Assembly (NCBI RefSeq): GCF_007676705.1 | Contig: NZ_VEBF01000002.1 | Span: 434,001-498,000 of the forward strand | Length of the DNA: 64,000 nucleotides | Direction of reading: 5' to 3' | DNA from: Paenibacillus xylanexedens | Lineage (GTDB): Bacteria; Bacillota; Bacilli; Paenibacillales; Paenibacillaceae | Part shown: positions 28,417-37,415 of the stretch, one piece after another | Numbering within the stretch: position 1 is the first letter of the stretch | Layout: each line of letters opens with the position of its first letter | Position numbers and translations under genes: made by a program | The notes under the pieces: generated by a model | The model's input: only the letters and a program-made list of their open reading frames with translations | What the model was told of the DNA's origin: nothing | Databases searched by the model: none

Positions 28417-28875
28417 TCACCTCTCTTTAGTAGACTGAATCTGCTCAAGCTCCTGTCGTTTACTCGTCATATGCCAGTATAGATAAGGATCACCGATCTT
28501 TTGGAAGGCTTCCTGAACGCCCCTGTTCAGATCCTTCATCACTTCATTTGAATAGTTTAAATGAGTCTGTTTATTATCCACGCCATGTCTTTCCATCAAT
28601 TCTACATGCGTCGCGGTGAAAATAATATCCTCCAGTAACCAGTAGATAACTTCATCTGACTGTTTTATCCGTTTCTCCAACCAGACGAGACCACGTTCGT
28701 ATATGCGAACGATATATGTATCTTTTCCAGTCTCTACATAGGGGACGCCATCCGATTTAAAGGGCTCAAATAAGCGGTTAACATAGTTCTCCATCTGTTC
28801 CCTATGGAAAGCTGTTCGCTCTAACAACTCTAAAAGGATCTCTGCCATTTGTTGTTTGTTTAGCATATTGGACAT
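28417..28875 (-). CDS. Imm63-like putative immunity protein
   Basis: A 152-residue protein that resembles the Imm63 family. The supporting segment is the tyrosine/aspartate pattern TYIVRIYERGLVWLEKRI followed by VIYWLLEDIIFTATHVEL, and a helical C-terminus. Imm63 proteins are predicted to neutralise polymorphic toxins. AGGTG lies seven bases before the ATG. The downstream DMP19-like gene begins five bases after its stop. No toxin, secretion or WXG-type gene is next to it, so it may be an orphan immunity gene. Family assignment rests on memory and is uncertain. Confidence 0.6.
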   Translation of the reverse strand: MSNMLNKQQMAEILLELLERTAFHREQMENYVNRLFEPFKSDGVPYVETGKDTYIVRIYERGLVWLEKRIKQSDEVIYWLLEDIIFTATHVELMERHGVDNKQTHLNYSNEVMKDLNRGVQEAFQKIGDPYLYWHMTSKRQELEQIQSTKER

Positions 28876-28976
28876 GAATGCACCTGCCTATAAAAGTAAT
28901 CACTTCTTCTCTAATTATTGCATGACATTCTCCGAATTCAATGCGAACGATGGATTTTAACGTCGATGACATAAAG

Positions 28977-29001
28977 AAAAAGCTGCCCAAGGCAGCCTTT
29001 T
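28977..29001 (-). terminator. Terminator after selO
   Basis: GCTGCC and GGCAGC pair around a three-base loop, with flanking A/T pairs. Minus-strand transcripts end in TTTTTCTTT. Confidence 0.7.
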
Positions 29002-29020
29002 CTTCTTCCATATTGTTCAA

Positions 29021-30499
29021 TCAAGTCCCACAAAAAGTCTGATACGAAGTATTGCACTGTGCAGGCAGTTCAGCATATTCAGCCTGTTCAGGTGAGTGGG
29101 CGAACGGATCGGAAAGAACAGCCAGAAGCTTCTCCATCACGCTAAGGTCTCCGTAATTCTCCGCTCGATCAAGTGCTTCTTCGACTCGATGATTGCGAGG
29201 AATCACTGCCGGATTACTCGTTCTCATCAATTGCCGAGAGACTTCCTTCTCCCCATGCTGTCTGTCCAATCTTGCTTGCCACCGCTCATTCCATTCAGCA
29301 AATTCTGTCGTGTCAAACAAAGTTGTCCCTTCCAAATGATCAAAGGTCAATGCCAAGAATGTATTCGTGTAATCTGCACTATGCTTCTCCATGAGTTCAA
29401 GAAGGTCCTTGATCAGCGCTTCATCTTCTGTCTCTTCATTCAACAAGCCTAGTTTGGCCCGCATTCCCTTAAGCCAATGATGGTGGTACAATTCTGAAAA
29501 TTGTGCGATGGTGTCCTGAGCGAGTTGCACGGCCTGTTCTTCATCTTCGTGCAATAGCGGCAGAAGTGTCTCGGCAAAACGAGCCAAATTCCATCCTGCA
29601 ATATACGGCTGATTACCATAAGCATACCGACCTTGCGTGTCAATGGAACTAAATACCGTTGAAGGATTGTAAGCATCCATAAAGGCGCATGGGCCATAAT
29701 CAATGGTCTCACCACTGATCGCCATGTTATCCGTGTTCATCACGCCATGAATGAAACCAACACGCTGCCACTGGGCAACGAGCGCTGCCTGCCGCTTAAT
29801 CACTTCCTGAAGGAGCAAAAGATAGCGATTCTCAGCTTGGGCGACATCAGGAAAATGTCGATGCAACGTATAATCAGCCAACGCCCGAAGATCGTCGATA
29901 GACCCCCATCTGGCTGCATACTGGAAGGTTGCTACTCGGATATGACTGGAAGCCACTCGGGTCAATATGGCCCCAGGCCGTTCTGTTTCGCGGATAATGT
30001 TTTCTCCGGTAGATACCACTGCCAGACTTCGGGTTGTTGGAATACCCAGTGCATACATCGCTTCACTAATAATATATTCTCGCAACATGGGCCCAACAGC
30101 AGCACGTCCATCTCCTCCACGAGAGTAGGGTGTTCTTCCTGAACCTTTCAGCTGGATATCCACTCGCTCACCACGTGGCGTAAGCTGTTCTCCCAGCAGC
30201 AAAGCCCGTCCATCACCAAGCATGTTAAAATTGCCGAATTGATGTCCTGCATAGGCCTGAGCTAAAGGCTCGGCTCCTTCCGGAATCAGGTTACCTGCAA
30301 AAATCTGCGCTCCTTCATCACTGTCAAGAGATTCCACATTCAGACCCAGGCTGGATGCAAGCAATCGATTGAAGATCATCAGCTTCGGTGATTCAACAGG
30401 TACTGCGCTCTGGCTTGTAAAAAAAGGTTGCGGTAACTGCGCATAACTATTGTCCAGATTCCATCCTTTGTTTAACGTCTCTTGTTGCACGGTGATCAC
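29021..30499 (-). CDS. selO: Protein adenylyltransferase SelO (YdiU)
   Basis: A 492-residue pseudokinase-fold enzyme that transfers AMP from ATP to protein hydroxyls. Typical signatures are [85 protein letters not shown] (the catalytic DxN-DYG region) and [17 protein letters not shown]. In most selO genes a selenocysteine occurs at the end only in eukaryotes; none here. The predicted start is GTG at 30499 with AAAGGAG only four bases upstream; a GTG three codons in is the alternative. Confidence 0.93.
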   Translation of the reverse strand: MITVQQETLNKGWNLDNSYAQLPQPFFTSQSAVPVESPKLMIFNRLLASSLGLNVESLDSDEGAQIFAGNLIPEGAEPLAQAYAGHQFGNFNMLGDGRALLLGEQLTPRGERVDIQLKGSGRTPYSRGGDGRAAVGPMLREYIISEAMYALGIPTTRSLAVVSTGENIIRETERPGAILTRVASSHIRVATFQYAARWGSIDDLRALADYTLHRHFPDVAQAENRYLLLLQEVIKRQAALVAQWQRVGFIHGVMNTDNMAISGETIDYGPCAFMDAYNPSTVFSSIDTQGRYAYGNQPYIAGWNLARFAETLLPLLHEDEEQAVQLAQDTIAQFSELYHHHWLKGMRAKLGLLNEETEDEALIKDLLELMEKHSADYTNTFLALTFDHLEGTTLFDTTEFAEWNERWQARLDRQHGEKEVSRQLMRTSNPAVIPRNHRVEEALDRAENYGDLSVMEKLLAVLSDPFAHSPEQAEYAELPAQCNTSYQTFCGT

Positions 30500-30513
30500 A
30501 ACTCCTTTTCTGT

Positions 30514-30533
30514 ACCAAGGGATATCCCTTGGT
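30514..30533. promoter_or_regulatory. 20-bp perfect palindrome upstream of selO
   Basis: ACCAAGGGATATCCCTTGGT reads the same on both strands. It lies 15 bases upstream of the selO start and directly downstream of a TATAAC-like -10. It could be an operator or a 5' UTR hairpin. Confidence 0.5.
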
Positions 30534-30666
30534 TATATTGTAGCCTTGTGAACCAATGCTCATTTATGTAGTCGCATGGAAATTCAATGTAAGGAACATA
30601 TAAGATGTTCTTGATGAAACTTTAGCATATTTGCATGCCATTTGCATTCCTCATGAATAGTAAGCA

Positions 30667-30744
30667 CAAAAAATCCAAGAGGTTTCTTTGCCAAGTGGAG
30701 TCATTTCCTTTCATTCCACTTCCCAGAAAACCGTCTTGGATCTG
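30667..30744 (-). terminator. Long-stem terminator after the purine permease gene
   Basis: The arms 30672-30699 and 30715-30742 pair over about 28 bp with a few mismatches. Minus-strand transcripts then run into TTTTTTGTG. The stem is unusually long for an intrinsic terminator. Confidence 0.75.
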
Positions 30745-30781
30745 TTTCGTTTACACGCTGACATGTCTGTTATTCCAAGAA

Positions 30782-32098
30782 TTACGTGTGTACTTCTTGA
30801 GCCTGTACAGGCTGTACTGGCAAACTCTTATTTTTGAAACCGAGGTTAAAGAAGACATTGAGCAGGATCGCTGACAGGCTTCCCGTGATAATACCATCGC
30901 TAACAATGATGCGAATACTTTGAGGAAGCTGGGCAAATAGATCGGGTACAGCGGTAACACCAAGTCCAAGTGAAACGGAGCAAGCCACGATCAACAGATT
31001 GGATTGTTTGCCGAAGTCGACGTTTTGCAGCATTTTGATCCCGGATGAGACGACCATTCCGAACAGTACGACAGTCGCTCCGCCTAATACAGCACTCGGA
31101 ATAATGGTTGCAAAAGCTGCTACTTTGGGAATAAGTCCGAGAAAGATGAGGATACCTCCAGCCGCAACAACCACATTGGTCGTTTTCACCTTGGAGAGCT
31201 GAACCAAACCGACATTCTGAGCGAATGTATTGTATGGAAAAGCATTGAATATGCCGCCAAGGACAAACGCAAGACCTTCTGCGCGATATCCCCGTGCCAG
31301 ATCTTTTTCGTTGATCGGTTGATCACAGATTTTGCTCAAAGCCATAAACACACCTGTGGACTCGATGATAACCACCGTACCTACAATGATCATTGTAATA
31401 ATGGGGCCGATTTCGAAGGTTGGCCATCCAAAGTAGAAGGGCTGGGGCAAATGGAACCAGGAGGCTTCCTGTACAGCGGCAAAATTCACTTTTCCCATGA
31501 AGGCTGCGACGAGGGTCCCCACGATAATACCAAGGAGAACAGCCAGGGATTTTACAAAACCGCGAGCATATCGATTCAGGATCAGAATGAAAAGTAATAC
31601 GCCAAAGGAAAGTGCCAAATTGTCCAAACTTCCAAAATTCTCGCTGTTTGCTCCACCCGCCATGTTTTTAATGCCTGTTGGGATTAGTGCAAGACCGATG
31701 ATGGTCACCACTGTACCTATAACGACTGGCGGAAACAATTTGACGATTTTGCTGAAAAATACGGCAAAGATGACGATAAATATTCCCGCTGCTATGATGG
31801 AGCCATAAATGGCTGGAATCCCGTATTGTGACCCAATTGCAATCATGGGTGTGACCGCTACAAAAGAGCTTCCGAGTACTGCTGGCAAACCAATGCCTAG
31901 GTACTTCCCTTTCCGAGCCTGAAGCCATGTGGCAATCCCGCACGTTAACAGGTCAATGGATACCAGATACGCCAACTGCTCTGCAGTCAAATTTAGTGCT
32001 CTGCCCACAAGCAAAGGTACCAGAATTGCTCCCGCATACATCGCCAATACGTGCTGAATCCCCAGTGAAAAAATTCTCATCTTTTTGGTTTCTTTCAT
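30782..32098 (-). CDS. Xanthine/uracil permease family (NCS2) transporter
   Basis: A 438-residue NCS2 nucleobase:cation symporter with about 12-14 membrane segments. Helical landmarks include LGIQHVLAMYAGAILVPLL near the start, the GLPAVLGSSFVAVTPMIAIG segment and the QNVGLVQLSKVKT signature with ESTGVFMALSKI before it. The NAT motif region and lengths fit PbuX/PbuO-type purine permeases; whether xanthine or uric acid is the substrate cannot be told. The ATG at 32098 follows GGGGGG; an in-frame ATG ten codons earlier is weaker. An inverted repeat flanks its promoter. Confidence 0.9.
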   Translation of the reverse strand: MKETKKMRIFSLGIQHVLAMYAGAILVPLLVGRALNLTAEQLAYLVSIDLLTCGIATWLQARKGKYLGIGLPAVLGSSFVAVTPMIAIGSQYGIPAIYGSIIAAGIFIVIFAVFFSKIVKLFPPVVIGTVVTIIGLALIPTGIKNMAGGANSENFGSLDNLALSFGVLLFILILNRYARGFVKSLAVLLGIIVGTLVAAFMGKVNFAAVQEASWFHLPQPFYFGWPTFEIGPIITMIIVGTVVIIESTGVFMALSKICDQPINEKDLARGYRAEGLAFVLGGIFNAFPYNTFAQNVGLVQLSKVKTTNVVVAAGGILIFLGLIPKVAAFATIIPSAVLGGATVVLFGMVVSSGIKMLQNVDFGKQSNLLIVACSVSLGLGVTAVPDLFAQLPQSIRIIVSDGIITGSLSAILLNVFFNLGFKNKSLPVQPVQAQEVHT

Positions 32099-32146
32099 CT
32101 CACGTTGCCCCCCTGAAATTAGAATCAACCGAACCGCTGCAAAATC

Positions 32147-32204
32147 ATGTTATGTTGATTCACATTATATAAACTATTCAGGGAAGTTCCATGATTCATA
32201 ACAT
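32147..32204. promoter_or_regulatory. Inverted repeat around the purine permease promoter
   Basis: ATGTTATG (32147-32154) and CATAACAT (32197-32204) form an 8-bp inverted pair 42 bases apart. A minus-strand TATAAT (32169-32164) sits between them. The arrangement suggests a regulator binding site, but no regulator is known. Confidence 0.4.
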
Positions 32205-32285
32205 AGAATTGTTATAGGAGATAAAGAGTTCAACTTAAATTGGGCGTGTTGTACAAAAAGAAAATCTCAAACTGTTTATGTCGCG

Positions 32286-32399
32286 TTATATTAATTGACA
32301 CAAGCATTCTCGACAATTCATCTTTAATCTCCAATAGATCCACTTAGCTAGCACAACCCCAGGTGGAATCAGCAAGCGAAATATTATTTCCCAAAACAT
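32286..32399 (-). CDS. Possible 37-residue small membrane protein or gene remnant
   Basis: A short frame beginning MFWEIIFRLLIPPGVVLAKW and ending in a Cys-containing basic tail. It is hydrophobic near the front and basic after residue 18, like a small membrane peptide. The frame stays open upstream of the ATG to about 32447, and no good ribosome site precedes it, so it may be the end of a decayed gene. It lies in the gap between the permease promoter and the SLH-gene terminator. Confidence 0.25.
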   Translation of the reverse strand: MFWEIIFRLLIPPGVVLAKWIYWRLKMNCRECLCQLI

Positions 32400-32452
32400 A
32401 TCCTTAACCGTAGTTTGGATGGCAGTACCCTGCGCACAAGTTGTTGGGAATA

Positions 32453-32505
32453 AAAAAACTGCTCCCCCTGAGACTTAGGTCTCAAGATGAACAGTTTTAT
32501 TTTTA
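32453..32505. terminator. Terminator downstream of the SLH gene
   Basis: AAAACTG...CAGTTTT pairs outside GAGAC/GTCTC. T-runs exist on both sides, so it may work in both directions. Its place downstream of the SLH gene fits minus-strand use. Confidence 0.75.
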
Positions 32506-32603
32506 GAGGGCGTCCCTTCCAACTGAACTCCTGTACCTACCATTAAAGAAAACTTCAAGAAGTTTTTTATAAAACAATGAAAAAGGTACCTGATTCTCTT
32601 TGT

Positions 32604-33788
32604 TTATAAATTCCCCATTTCTGGGTCCTCTACATAAATCATCACTTTGTTGTTACCGTCCTCATTCAAACGCTCAGGGTACCGGGCTTCACCGTGGACA
32701 TGAAAATTTGTCACACCTGTTACATCTATGATAACTCTGTTAGTTGTGTCCATTAACTGTTCAAAGGTATACTTAATGTTCTGACCATTTATTTCCACGA
32801 AAACGTCCACGACTTGATCGGATTCAATTCTAATAGCCACCTTCGCTAGAAATTTCCCAGGGTTCAGAGAAAACGCAGGAGATTTACTCAGAATGATCGT
32901 TTCTTCAGGCTCTGTGTAGAATATGTTTGCTCCAAATCCGGCAGACACACCTGGGAAGAGGTGAGAACCGGATAATGACTCCTCAACCTTATGGTATGCG
33001 TAATCCTCACCAGCAGCTGCCAACATTCGGTTGAGAATGGTAACTGTCTCTGCCCGCGTGACCGATCTGTCAGGGTAGAAAAAACCATTGGTGTCTGGAG
33101 TAATGATTCCCAGTTTCATAAAACGGTACAAGGCCTGGGCCTTCACGTAGTCAAAATCCCCCGCCCAATCAAGTTTAGTTCCCTCCTGAATCAAGGCCAT
33201 CTTTGCTGTCATCAGGGACTCGGGATACCCGTTCTTCTCGAAATCCTTGTAGGATGCAAACTGGAGCTTCGGAACATCTTTTACCTTGGCTAGTTGCTTT
33301 ACTGAATCCGACGTAGTTAAATCATTAATTCTGGGCCCATTCATATCACCGAACAATGCATCTAATGTCATCAGCACGTCCCAACGAGACATCTTTTTCT
33401 CCGGTTTGTAACTGTAACTATCATCAGCATAATTTTGTACATCCGCAGCAAAGATAGGTGAGATTGTACTGTACAACTCAGCGAATTCTTTGCTAGCCCA
33501 ATGGCTTTCAGGTACCCCCGAGATCCTAGCAGATTCCAAATTGCGGAGCATAGGGAACAAACGGTACACCATAACCGTAAACTCAGCTTTCGTTACGGAC
33601 TGTTCTGGGCGAAATGAACCGTCTGGATATCCAGTTAGAATCCCGCGACTATTCATTTCGTCTATGGACAATCTGGCCCAATCATATTTACGATTATTGT
33701 CTACATCGCTAAATCCAGCAAAGACGGGTGAAACACATGCAACAGACACAATAATTAACACCATGCACGTCAAAAGATATTTTTTCAA
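32604..33788 (-). CDS. Secreted S-layer homology (SLH) domain protein
   Basis: A 394-residue exported protein. A signal peptide starts at KKYLLTCMVLIIVSVACVSP and is cut near VFA-GFSDV. One SLH domain follows (FSDVDNNRKYDWARLSIDEM... GILTGYPDGSFRPEQSVTKAEF), and a second occurs around residues 225-275 (GIITPDTNGFFYPDRSVTRAET). SLH domains bind pyruvylated wall polymers, so this is a wall-surface protein; the roughly 120-residue C-terminus is unknown. A TTG at 33788 has AGGAG nine bases upstream and begins directly at the signal peptide, so it is preferred to the longer frame. Confidence 0.85.
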   Translation of the reverse strand: MKKYLLTCMVLIIVSVACVSPVFAGFSDVDNNRKYDWARLSIDEMNSRGILTGYPDGSFRPEQSVTKAEFTVMVYRLFPMLRNLESARISGVPESHWASKEFAELYSTISPIFAADVQNYADDSYSYKPEKKMSRWDVLMTLDALFGDMNGPRINDLTTSDSVKQLAKVKDVPKLQFASYKDFEKNGYPESLMTAKMALIQEGTKLDWAGDFDYVKAQALYRFMKLGIITPDTNGFFYPDRSVTRAETVTILNRMLAAAGEDYAYHKVEESLSGSHLFPGVSAGFGANIFYTEPEETIILSKSPAFSLNPGKFLAKVAIRIESDQVVDVFVEINGQNIKYTFEQLMDTTNRVIIDVTGVTNFHVHGEARYPERLNEDGNNKVMIYVEDPEMGNL

Positions 33789-33944
33789 AGATAACACGCT
33801 CCTGTTTTGGGAATAAAATAGAATTGAAATAACAAAGGTAGCATATACCACTGTGTTTACTTGACATGCTCACCGTTTTAACTATCACTTGATATAGATC
33901 AAGGGATTGCTTAGACTCCTCACTTACGCCCCAGGTGCACTAGA

Positions 33945-34679
33945 CTATTCAATATCGCTACGCTTGATCGTAGTGCCATCATCAAAAATAATTTGATCCA
34001 TCTCGAATTCAACTGTGATTTTTTCTAGTGGAGTATCCCTAAATTCAATATCATCTTTTATAAATTGATTCACTTCAAAACTACCATCATATGTAGTAGA
34101 TGTTCCAGATGTAATGGCTTCATCGTATTTTACATTAAGTGATTTGATATCATTATCAAACATATCCTTAAAAGTGATGAGACCTTGGAACCCTTTCACC
34201 TTTTTATCAGATGTATTTTCAATGTCAAGCGTCATGTTAATGACGTCTTTAAAAATCCACTTATCGGTATCTTTGAAAATCACACTCTTTTTAAGTAAGC
34301 CTACTCTTAATGAATCATTCAAAACTTTTAATTGGGTTTGTTTTTCTTTTTCTGCTTCTTCCTGTTTTCGTTTAATTTCTTCTTGCCTCTTTTTTTTCTC
34401 TTCTTCAATCTTCCGCTGTCTATCTTTTTCATCGTTTATAATTTGGATCACTGTTTGTGACGAGAGGTCTGTATTTTCGCTGCTGGCAAACTCAATTGCC
34501 ATGCTATAGAAATCTTTATCTTCTTGTGTAAGTTCAGTCGTAGTCTTCACATCCTGAGAGACAGTCTCTGAATACAGTTCTTCTGTTATCGGCTTTCCAC
34601 ACGCAGATAACACAATAGTCACTAGTCCAATGAATAAAATTAATGCTAAACTCTTTGTCTTCGATTTCCCCTTCAACAC
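33945..34679 (-). CDS. Lipoprotein with coiled coil and FxLYD-like C-terminal domain
   Basis: A 244-residue lipoprotein of unknown function. The leader ends in the lipobox LSAC at about residue 27. A highly charged Lys/Glu/Arg/Gln coiled coil spans about residues 85-120 (EEEKKKRQEEIKRKQEE). The remaining 125 residues look beta-rich, with LDIENTSDKKVKGFQGLITF resembling the FxLYD domain of envelope proteins. The gene is AT-rich relative to its neighbours, which may mean recent acquisition. It stands alone; the next gene to its right on the minus strand is Dabb. Confidence 0.75.
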   Translation of the reverse strand: MLKGKSKTKSLALILFIGLVTIVLSACGKPITEELYSETVSQDVKTTTELTQEDKDFYSMAIEFASSENTDLSSQTVIQIINDEKDRQRKIEEEKKKRQEEIKRKQEEAEKEKQTQLKVLNDSLRVGLLKKSVIFKDTDKWIFKDVINMTLDIENTSDKKVKGFQGLITFKDMFDNDIKSLNVKYDEAITSGTSTTYDGSFEVNQFIKDDIEFRDTPLEKITVEFEMDQIIFDDGTTIKRSDIE

Positions 34680-34920
34680 TGCACATCCTTTAAAATTTTA
34701 TTTTCATGCACAACATAATACCCTTCCCATTTAGACCTCCTCCAGGAAATTTATACCTCATGAATTATAGCATCAACAGGAAATTTGGACTAGATGTAAC
34801 AGTGTCTTAAGTCACGATTCCGATGCACATATTATGATTCAATCTTGAATTACTCCTCTTGATGTCTCGTCTTTATGGTAAGTCCCCCTTCCCTTTCACT
34901 ATTTTGCTTTAATCGCAGCT

Positions 34921-35220
34921 TTAGATCAGGTAATCAACCACAATAACATCTTCCACCCAACCATCTAGCGAAGCTACAAAAGCCTGATGAGCTGGATGTG
35001 GACCATAAGCGCGCAATGCCTCCTGATCTTCAAACGTCACTCGCAAGCCAATCGTGTAACCTTGGATACGATCCGTTTCTTCCGTAGTATTGATTCCCGC
35101 TGTCAGCGAGACAATTCCCGGAATCTGTTCCTGTAACGCGAGCAATTGAGCCACCAGTTCCTGTTGCTTGGCTAATGTGATTTTATCGTTAAATTTAAAA
35201 ACAACTAAATGTTCAAACAT
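34921..35220 (-). CDS. Dabb-family stress-responsive protein
   Basis: A 99-residue alpha/beta-barrel (Dabb) protein. The family start MFEHLVVFKFND, GIVSLTAGINTTEE and HPAHQAFVASLDGWVEDVIVVDY fit the domain, which forms dimers and in relatives breaks down or binds small aromatic compounds. The ATG at 35220 is preceded by AGGAGG; the longer frame is rejected. It follows the TetR gene by 47 bases, so both may share the TetR-controlled promoter. The substrate is unknown. Confidence 0.88.
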   Translation of the reverse strand: MFEHLVVFKFNDKITLAKQQELVAQLLALQEQIPGIVSLTAGINTTEETDRIQGYTIGLRVTFEDQEALRAYGPHPAHQAFVASLDGWVEDVIVVDYLI

Positions 35221-35267
35221 CTTGTTATTCCTCCTATGTCCATCGAATAGTAATGCAATTTCGGTAG

Positions 35268-35849
35268 TCAATTCAACAATTCCAATCCGCCCATAATATA
35301 GGGTACCACTCTCTTGGCTAAGTCAGCAGGCGATTCCTGTCTTCCTTCGATATTCCAGCGATACGTTATTCCATAGATCGACCAGCTTAACATCGTCGCA
35401 GTAGCTTTCAACGTTTTAAGGTCTACTTCTCTCGCTCCTTGCAGCATGAATTGAAGAAGAAACTGCTCCAGCTGCGTTTTGATATTCTCTTCAATAATTG
35501 GTGCAACTGTATCATATTTTTTAATACACTCATTGCTTGATACGTGGTAATCACATAACGAATATATAAGCTGCTGCATGGACTCGGCTGACAATCGAGC
35601 TTCCGAATCCACTCTTTTCGTTACATATTCCATAAAAGCATCCGATAACAAAGCTTCGAGCAGCGCATATTTATCCTGAAAATGGGCGTAGAATGTAGCT
35701 CTGTTGATTGTGGCTTGCTCTGTAATATTCTGAATGGTAATACTACTGAAGTTTTTAAGGTTCAATTGGTTTAAAAACGCATCAAGAATTAATTGACGCG
35801 TGCGGATTACACGCGGATCATTCGAGTTTGGAGACAATACACCAGACAT
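35268..35849 (-). CDS. TetR-family transcriptional regulator
   Basis: A 193-residue repressor. The helix-turn-helix includes FSSITIQNITEQATINRATFYAHFQDKYALLEALL, while the C-terminal ligand domain is more variable, near the TetR_C_8-type pattern CDYHVSSNECIKKYDTV. The ATG at 35849 has GGAGG eight bases upstream. A palindrome that overlaps its own -35 is a probable operator, so autoregulation is likely and, by position, control of the divergent OYE gene. It lies upstream of Dabb on the same strand. Confidence 0.9.
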   Translation of the reverse strand: MSGVLSPNSNDPRVIRTRQLILDAFLNQLNLKNFSSITIQNITEQATINRATFYAHFQDKYALLEALLSDAFMEYVTKRVDSEARLSAESMQQLIYSLCDYHVSSNECIKKYDTVAPIIEENIKTQLEQFLLQFMLQGAREVDLKTLKATATMLSWSIYGITYRWNIEGRQESPADLAKRVVPYIMGGLELLN

Positions 35850-35894
35850 GTTCCAATCCTCCTTCGTACACAAAATATTTGGCTAGACTCCTTC

Positions 35895-35926
35895 ATTATA
35901 GATAAGTGCCATTTGTTCAACAAGTG
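35895..35926 (-). promoter_or_regulatory. tetR promoter with overlapping operator-like palindrome
   Basis: TTGTTG (35923-35918), 17 bases, and TATAAT (35900-35895) form the minus-strand promoter. The 17-mer CATTTGTTCAACAAGTG (35910-35926) is a dyad with one mismatch that covers the -35, a typical site for TetR autorepression. Confidence 0.65.
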
Positions 35927-36072
35927 AAAGTAAGTGCAAAGACACAATACAATAATCCGAGTCTTTCGCTTAAGCAACAAAATGCTCCGATTGTTGGTTG
36001 AGCATGCCTATAGACCTTGTTAAGATTGCACTCGTACCCGCTTGAAGGTGCAAAATAATGGAGGTGCTTAGT

Positions 36073-37188
36073 TTGAGTAATCAACAACATAACGTTATTT
36101 CTACGGAGCTTCTGTTTCAACCATACACCGTTCAAAAATTAACCCTGTCCTCACGAATTGTCATGTCCCCCATGGCTCGCGCTTTTTCCCCGGATGGTGT
36201 CCCGGGAGCCGATGTAGCAGCATATTATCGTCGACGCGCAGAGCAAGGTGTTGGCTTAATTATTACGGAAGGTGCAACCATTGAACATCCATCTGCATCA
36301 AGTGAGCCTAGAATCCCTCATATGTATGGAGAAGCAGCTCTTCAAGGCTGGGCTGAAGTGGTTCGACAAGTCCATGCCGCCGGCGGCAAGATTTTCCCTC
36401 AGATTTTACATATGGGAATTGTTCGTCCTTCAGGATCCCAACCACACCCGGAAGCTGCATCTCTAAGTCCATCGGGAATTGATATAGAAGGTAATCAGGT
36501 AAGTGAGCCTATGACGGAAGAAGAAATTGCAACTGTTATTGAAGCTTATGCCGATGCAGCAGTTAATGCACAACGCATAGGTTTTGATGGAATTGAGCTC
36601 CACGGTGCTCATGGTTTTCTGATCGATCAATTTTTCTGGAAAACAACGAATAGGAGAACGGACCGCTACGGTGGCGACCTTCAGAAACGAACACAATTCG
36701 CGGTTGAACTTGTTAAGGCAGTCCGGACTGCGGTAGGTCCTGATTTTCCTATTGCGATGCGGATCTCCCAATGGAAGATGAATGATTATCAAGCCAGACT
36801 GTTCGACACACCCGAACAACTGGGACAATTCCTCAGCTTGTTGGTTGATGCAGGTGTAGATATCTTCCACTGCTCGACACGACGCTTCTGGGAGCCCGAG
36901 TTCGAAGGATCTGAGCTTGGATTTGCAGGTTGGGTAAGAAAACTGAGTGGCCGAACCACAATTACCGTTGGTTCTGTGGGTATGCCAGATGAGTCTGAAG
37001 CAGGAGCAGATAAAGCAACACATCCAGGTATGGGCGAACTCATGAAGCGATATGAGCAACAGGAATTTGATCTGGTAGCTGTGGGACGTGCACTCCTTGG
37101 TGATCCGGCATGGGCTGCAAAAATACGCGAAGGCCGCGTATCCGAGATTCAGCCTTTTACACCTGAAGCACTAGCTACACTACATTAA
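36073..37188 (+). CDS. NADH:flavin oxidoreductase, Old Yellow Enzyme family
   Basis: A 371-residue FMN TIM-barrel enzyme of the OYE/2,4-dienoyl-CoA reductase family. Visible pieces are RIVMSPMARAFSPDG near the start, QILHMGIVRP, the flavin-binding HGAHGFLIDQFFWKTTNRRTDRYGG and a late LVAVGRALLGDPAW. Members reduce activated alkenes or nitro groups. GGAGGTG is six bases before a TTG at 36073 that gives MSNQQHN; the ATG at 36058 precedes the site. It is divergent from the tetR gene and may be induced by electrophiles (inference). Confidence 0.9.
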   Translation: MSNQQHNVISTELLFQPYTVQKLTLSSRIVMSPMARAFSPDGVPGADVAAYYRRRAEQGVGLIITEGATIEHPSASSEPRIPHMYGEAALQGWAEVVRQVHAAGGKIFPQILHMGIVRPSGSQPHPEAASLSPSGIDIEGNQVSEPMTEEEIATVIEAYADAAVNAQRIGFDGIELHGAHGFLIDQFFWKTTNRRTDRYGGDLQKRTQFAVELVKAVRTAVGPDFPIAMRISQWKMNDYQARLFDTPEQLGQFLSLLVDAGVDIFHCSTRRFWEPEFEGSELGFAGWVRKLSGRTTITVGSVGMPDESEAGADKATHPGMGELMKRYEQQEFDLVAVGRALLGDPAWAAKIREGRVSEIQPFTPEALATLH

Positions 37189-37415
37189 AAAATAAGTACG
37201 TATTGTTCCAGGAACATTTGGTCTCATAATATATAGGTTTGAACTCGTGAATCAACTATACTAAGCAAAGGGCTCGCTTTCCCTCGGGGATTGCGGGTAT
37301 TTTGTTTTGTAAGATATCTGTCCGACCAAACACTTGAAGCAATAGCAATATCGTTCAAGAAAATCCCTTCTTTACATCCTATAATGACGTTAACATACCA
37401 GAAAGAAGGTGCATC

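Larger units (their letters stand above)
32099..32603. other. Permease-SLH intergenic region
   Basis: This 505-bp stretch has the permease promoter with flanking inverted repeats, one possible 37-residue ORF and a strong terminator near the SLH gene. I saw no riboswitch; the likely permease 5' UTR is only about 60 bases. Confidence 0.5.

Noticed and set aside
32099..32230. Purine riboswitch upstream of the NCS2 permease
   Set aside because: A good -10 lies only about 65 bases before the start codon, which leaves no room for an aptamer and expression platform, and no purine aptamer core was seen.
36463..37059. 198-codon minus-strand frame inside the OYE gene
   Set aside because: It is fully antisense to a recognised enzyme and has no start signal.
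37204..37216. TGTTCCAGGAACA dyad after the OYE gene
   Set aside because: It is a 6+1+6 dyad but has no T-run, no nearby promoter and no partner site. It may be chance, so it is not listed as a feature.
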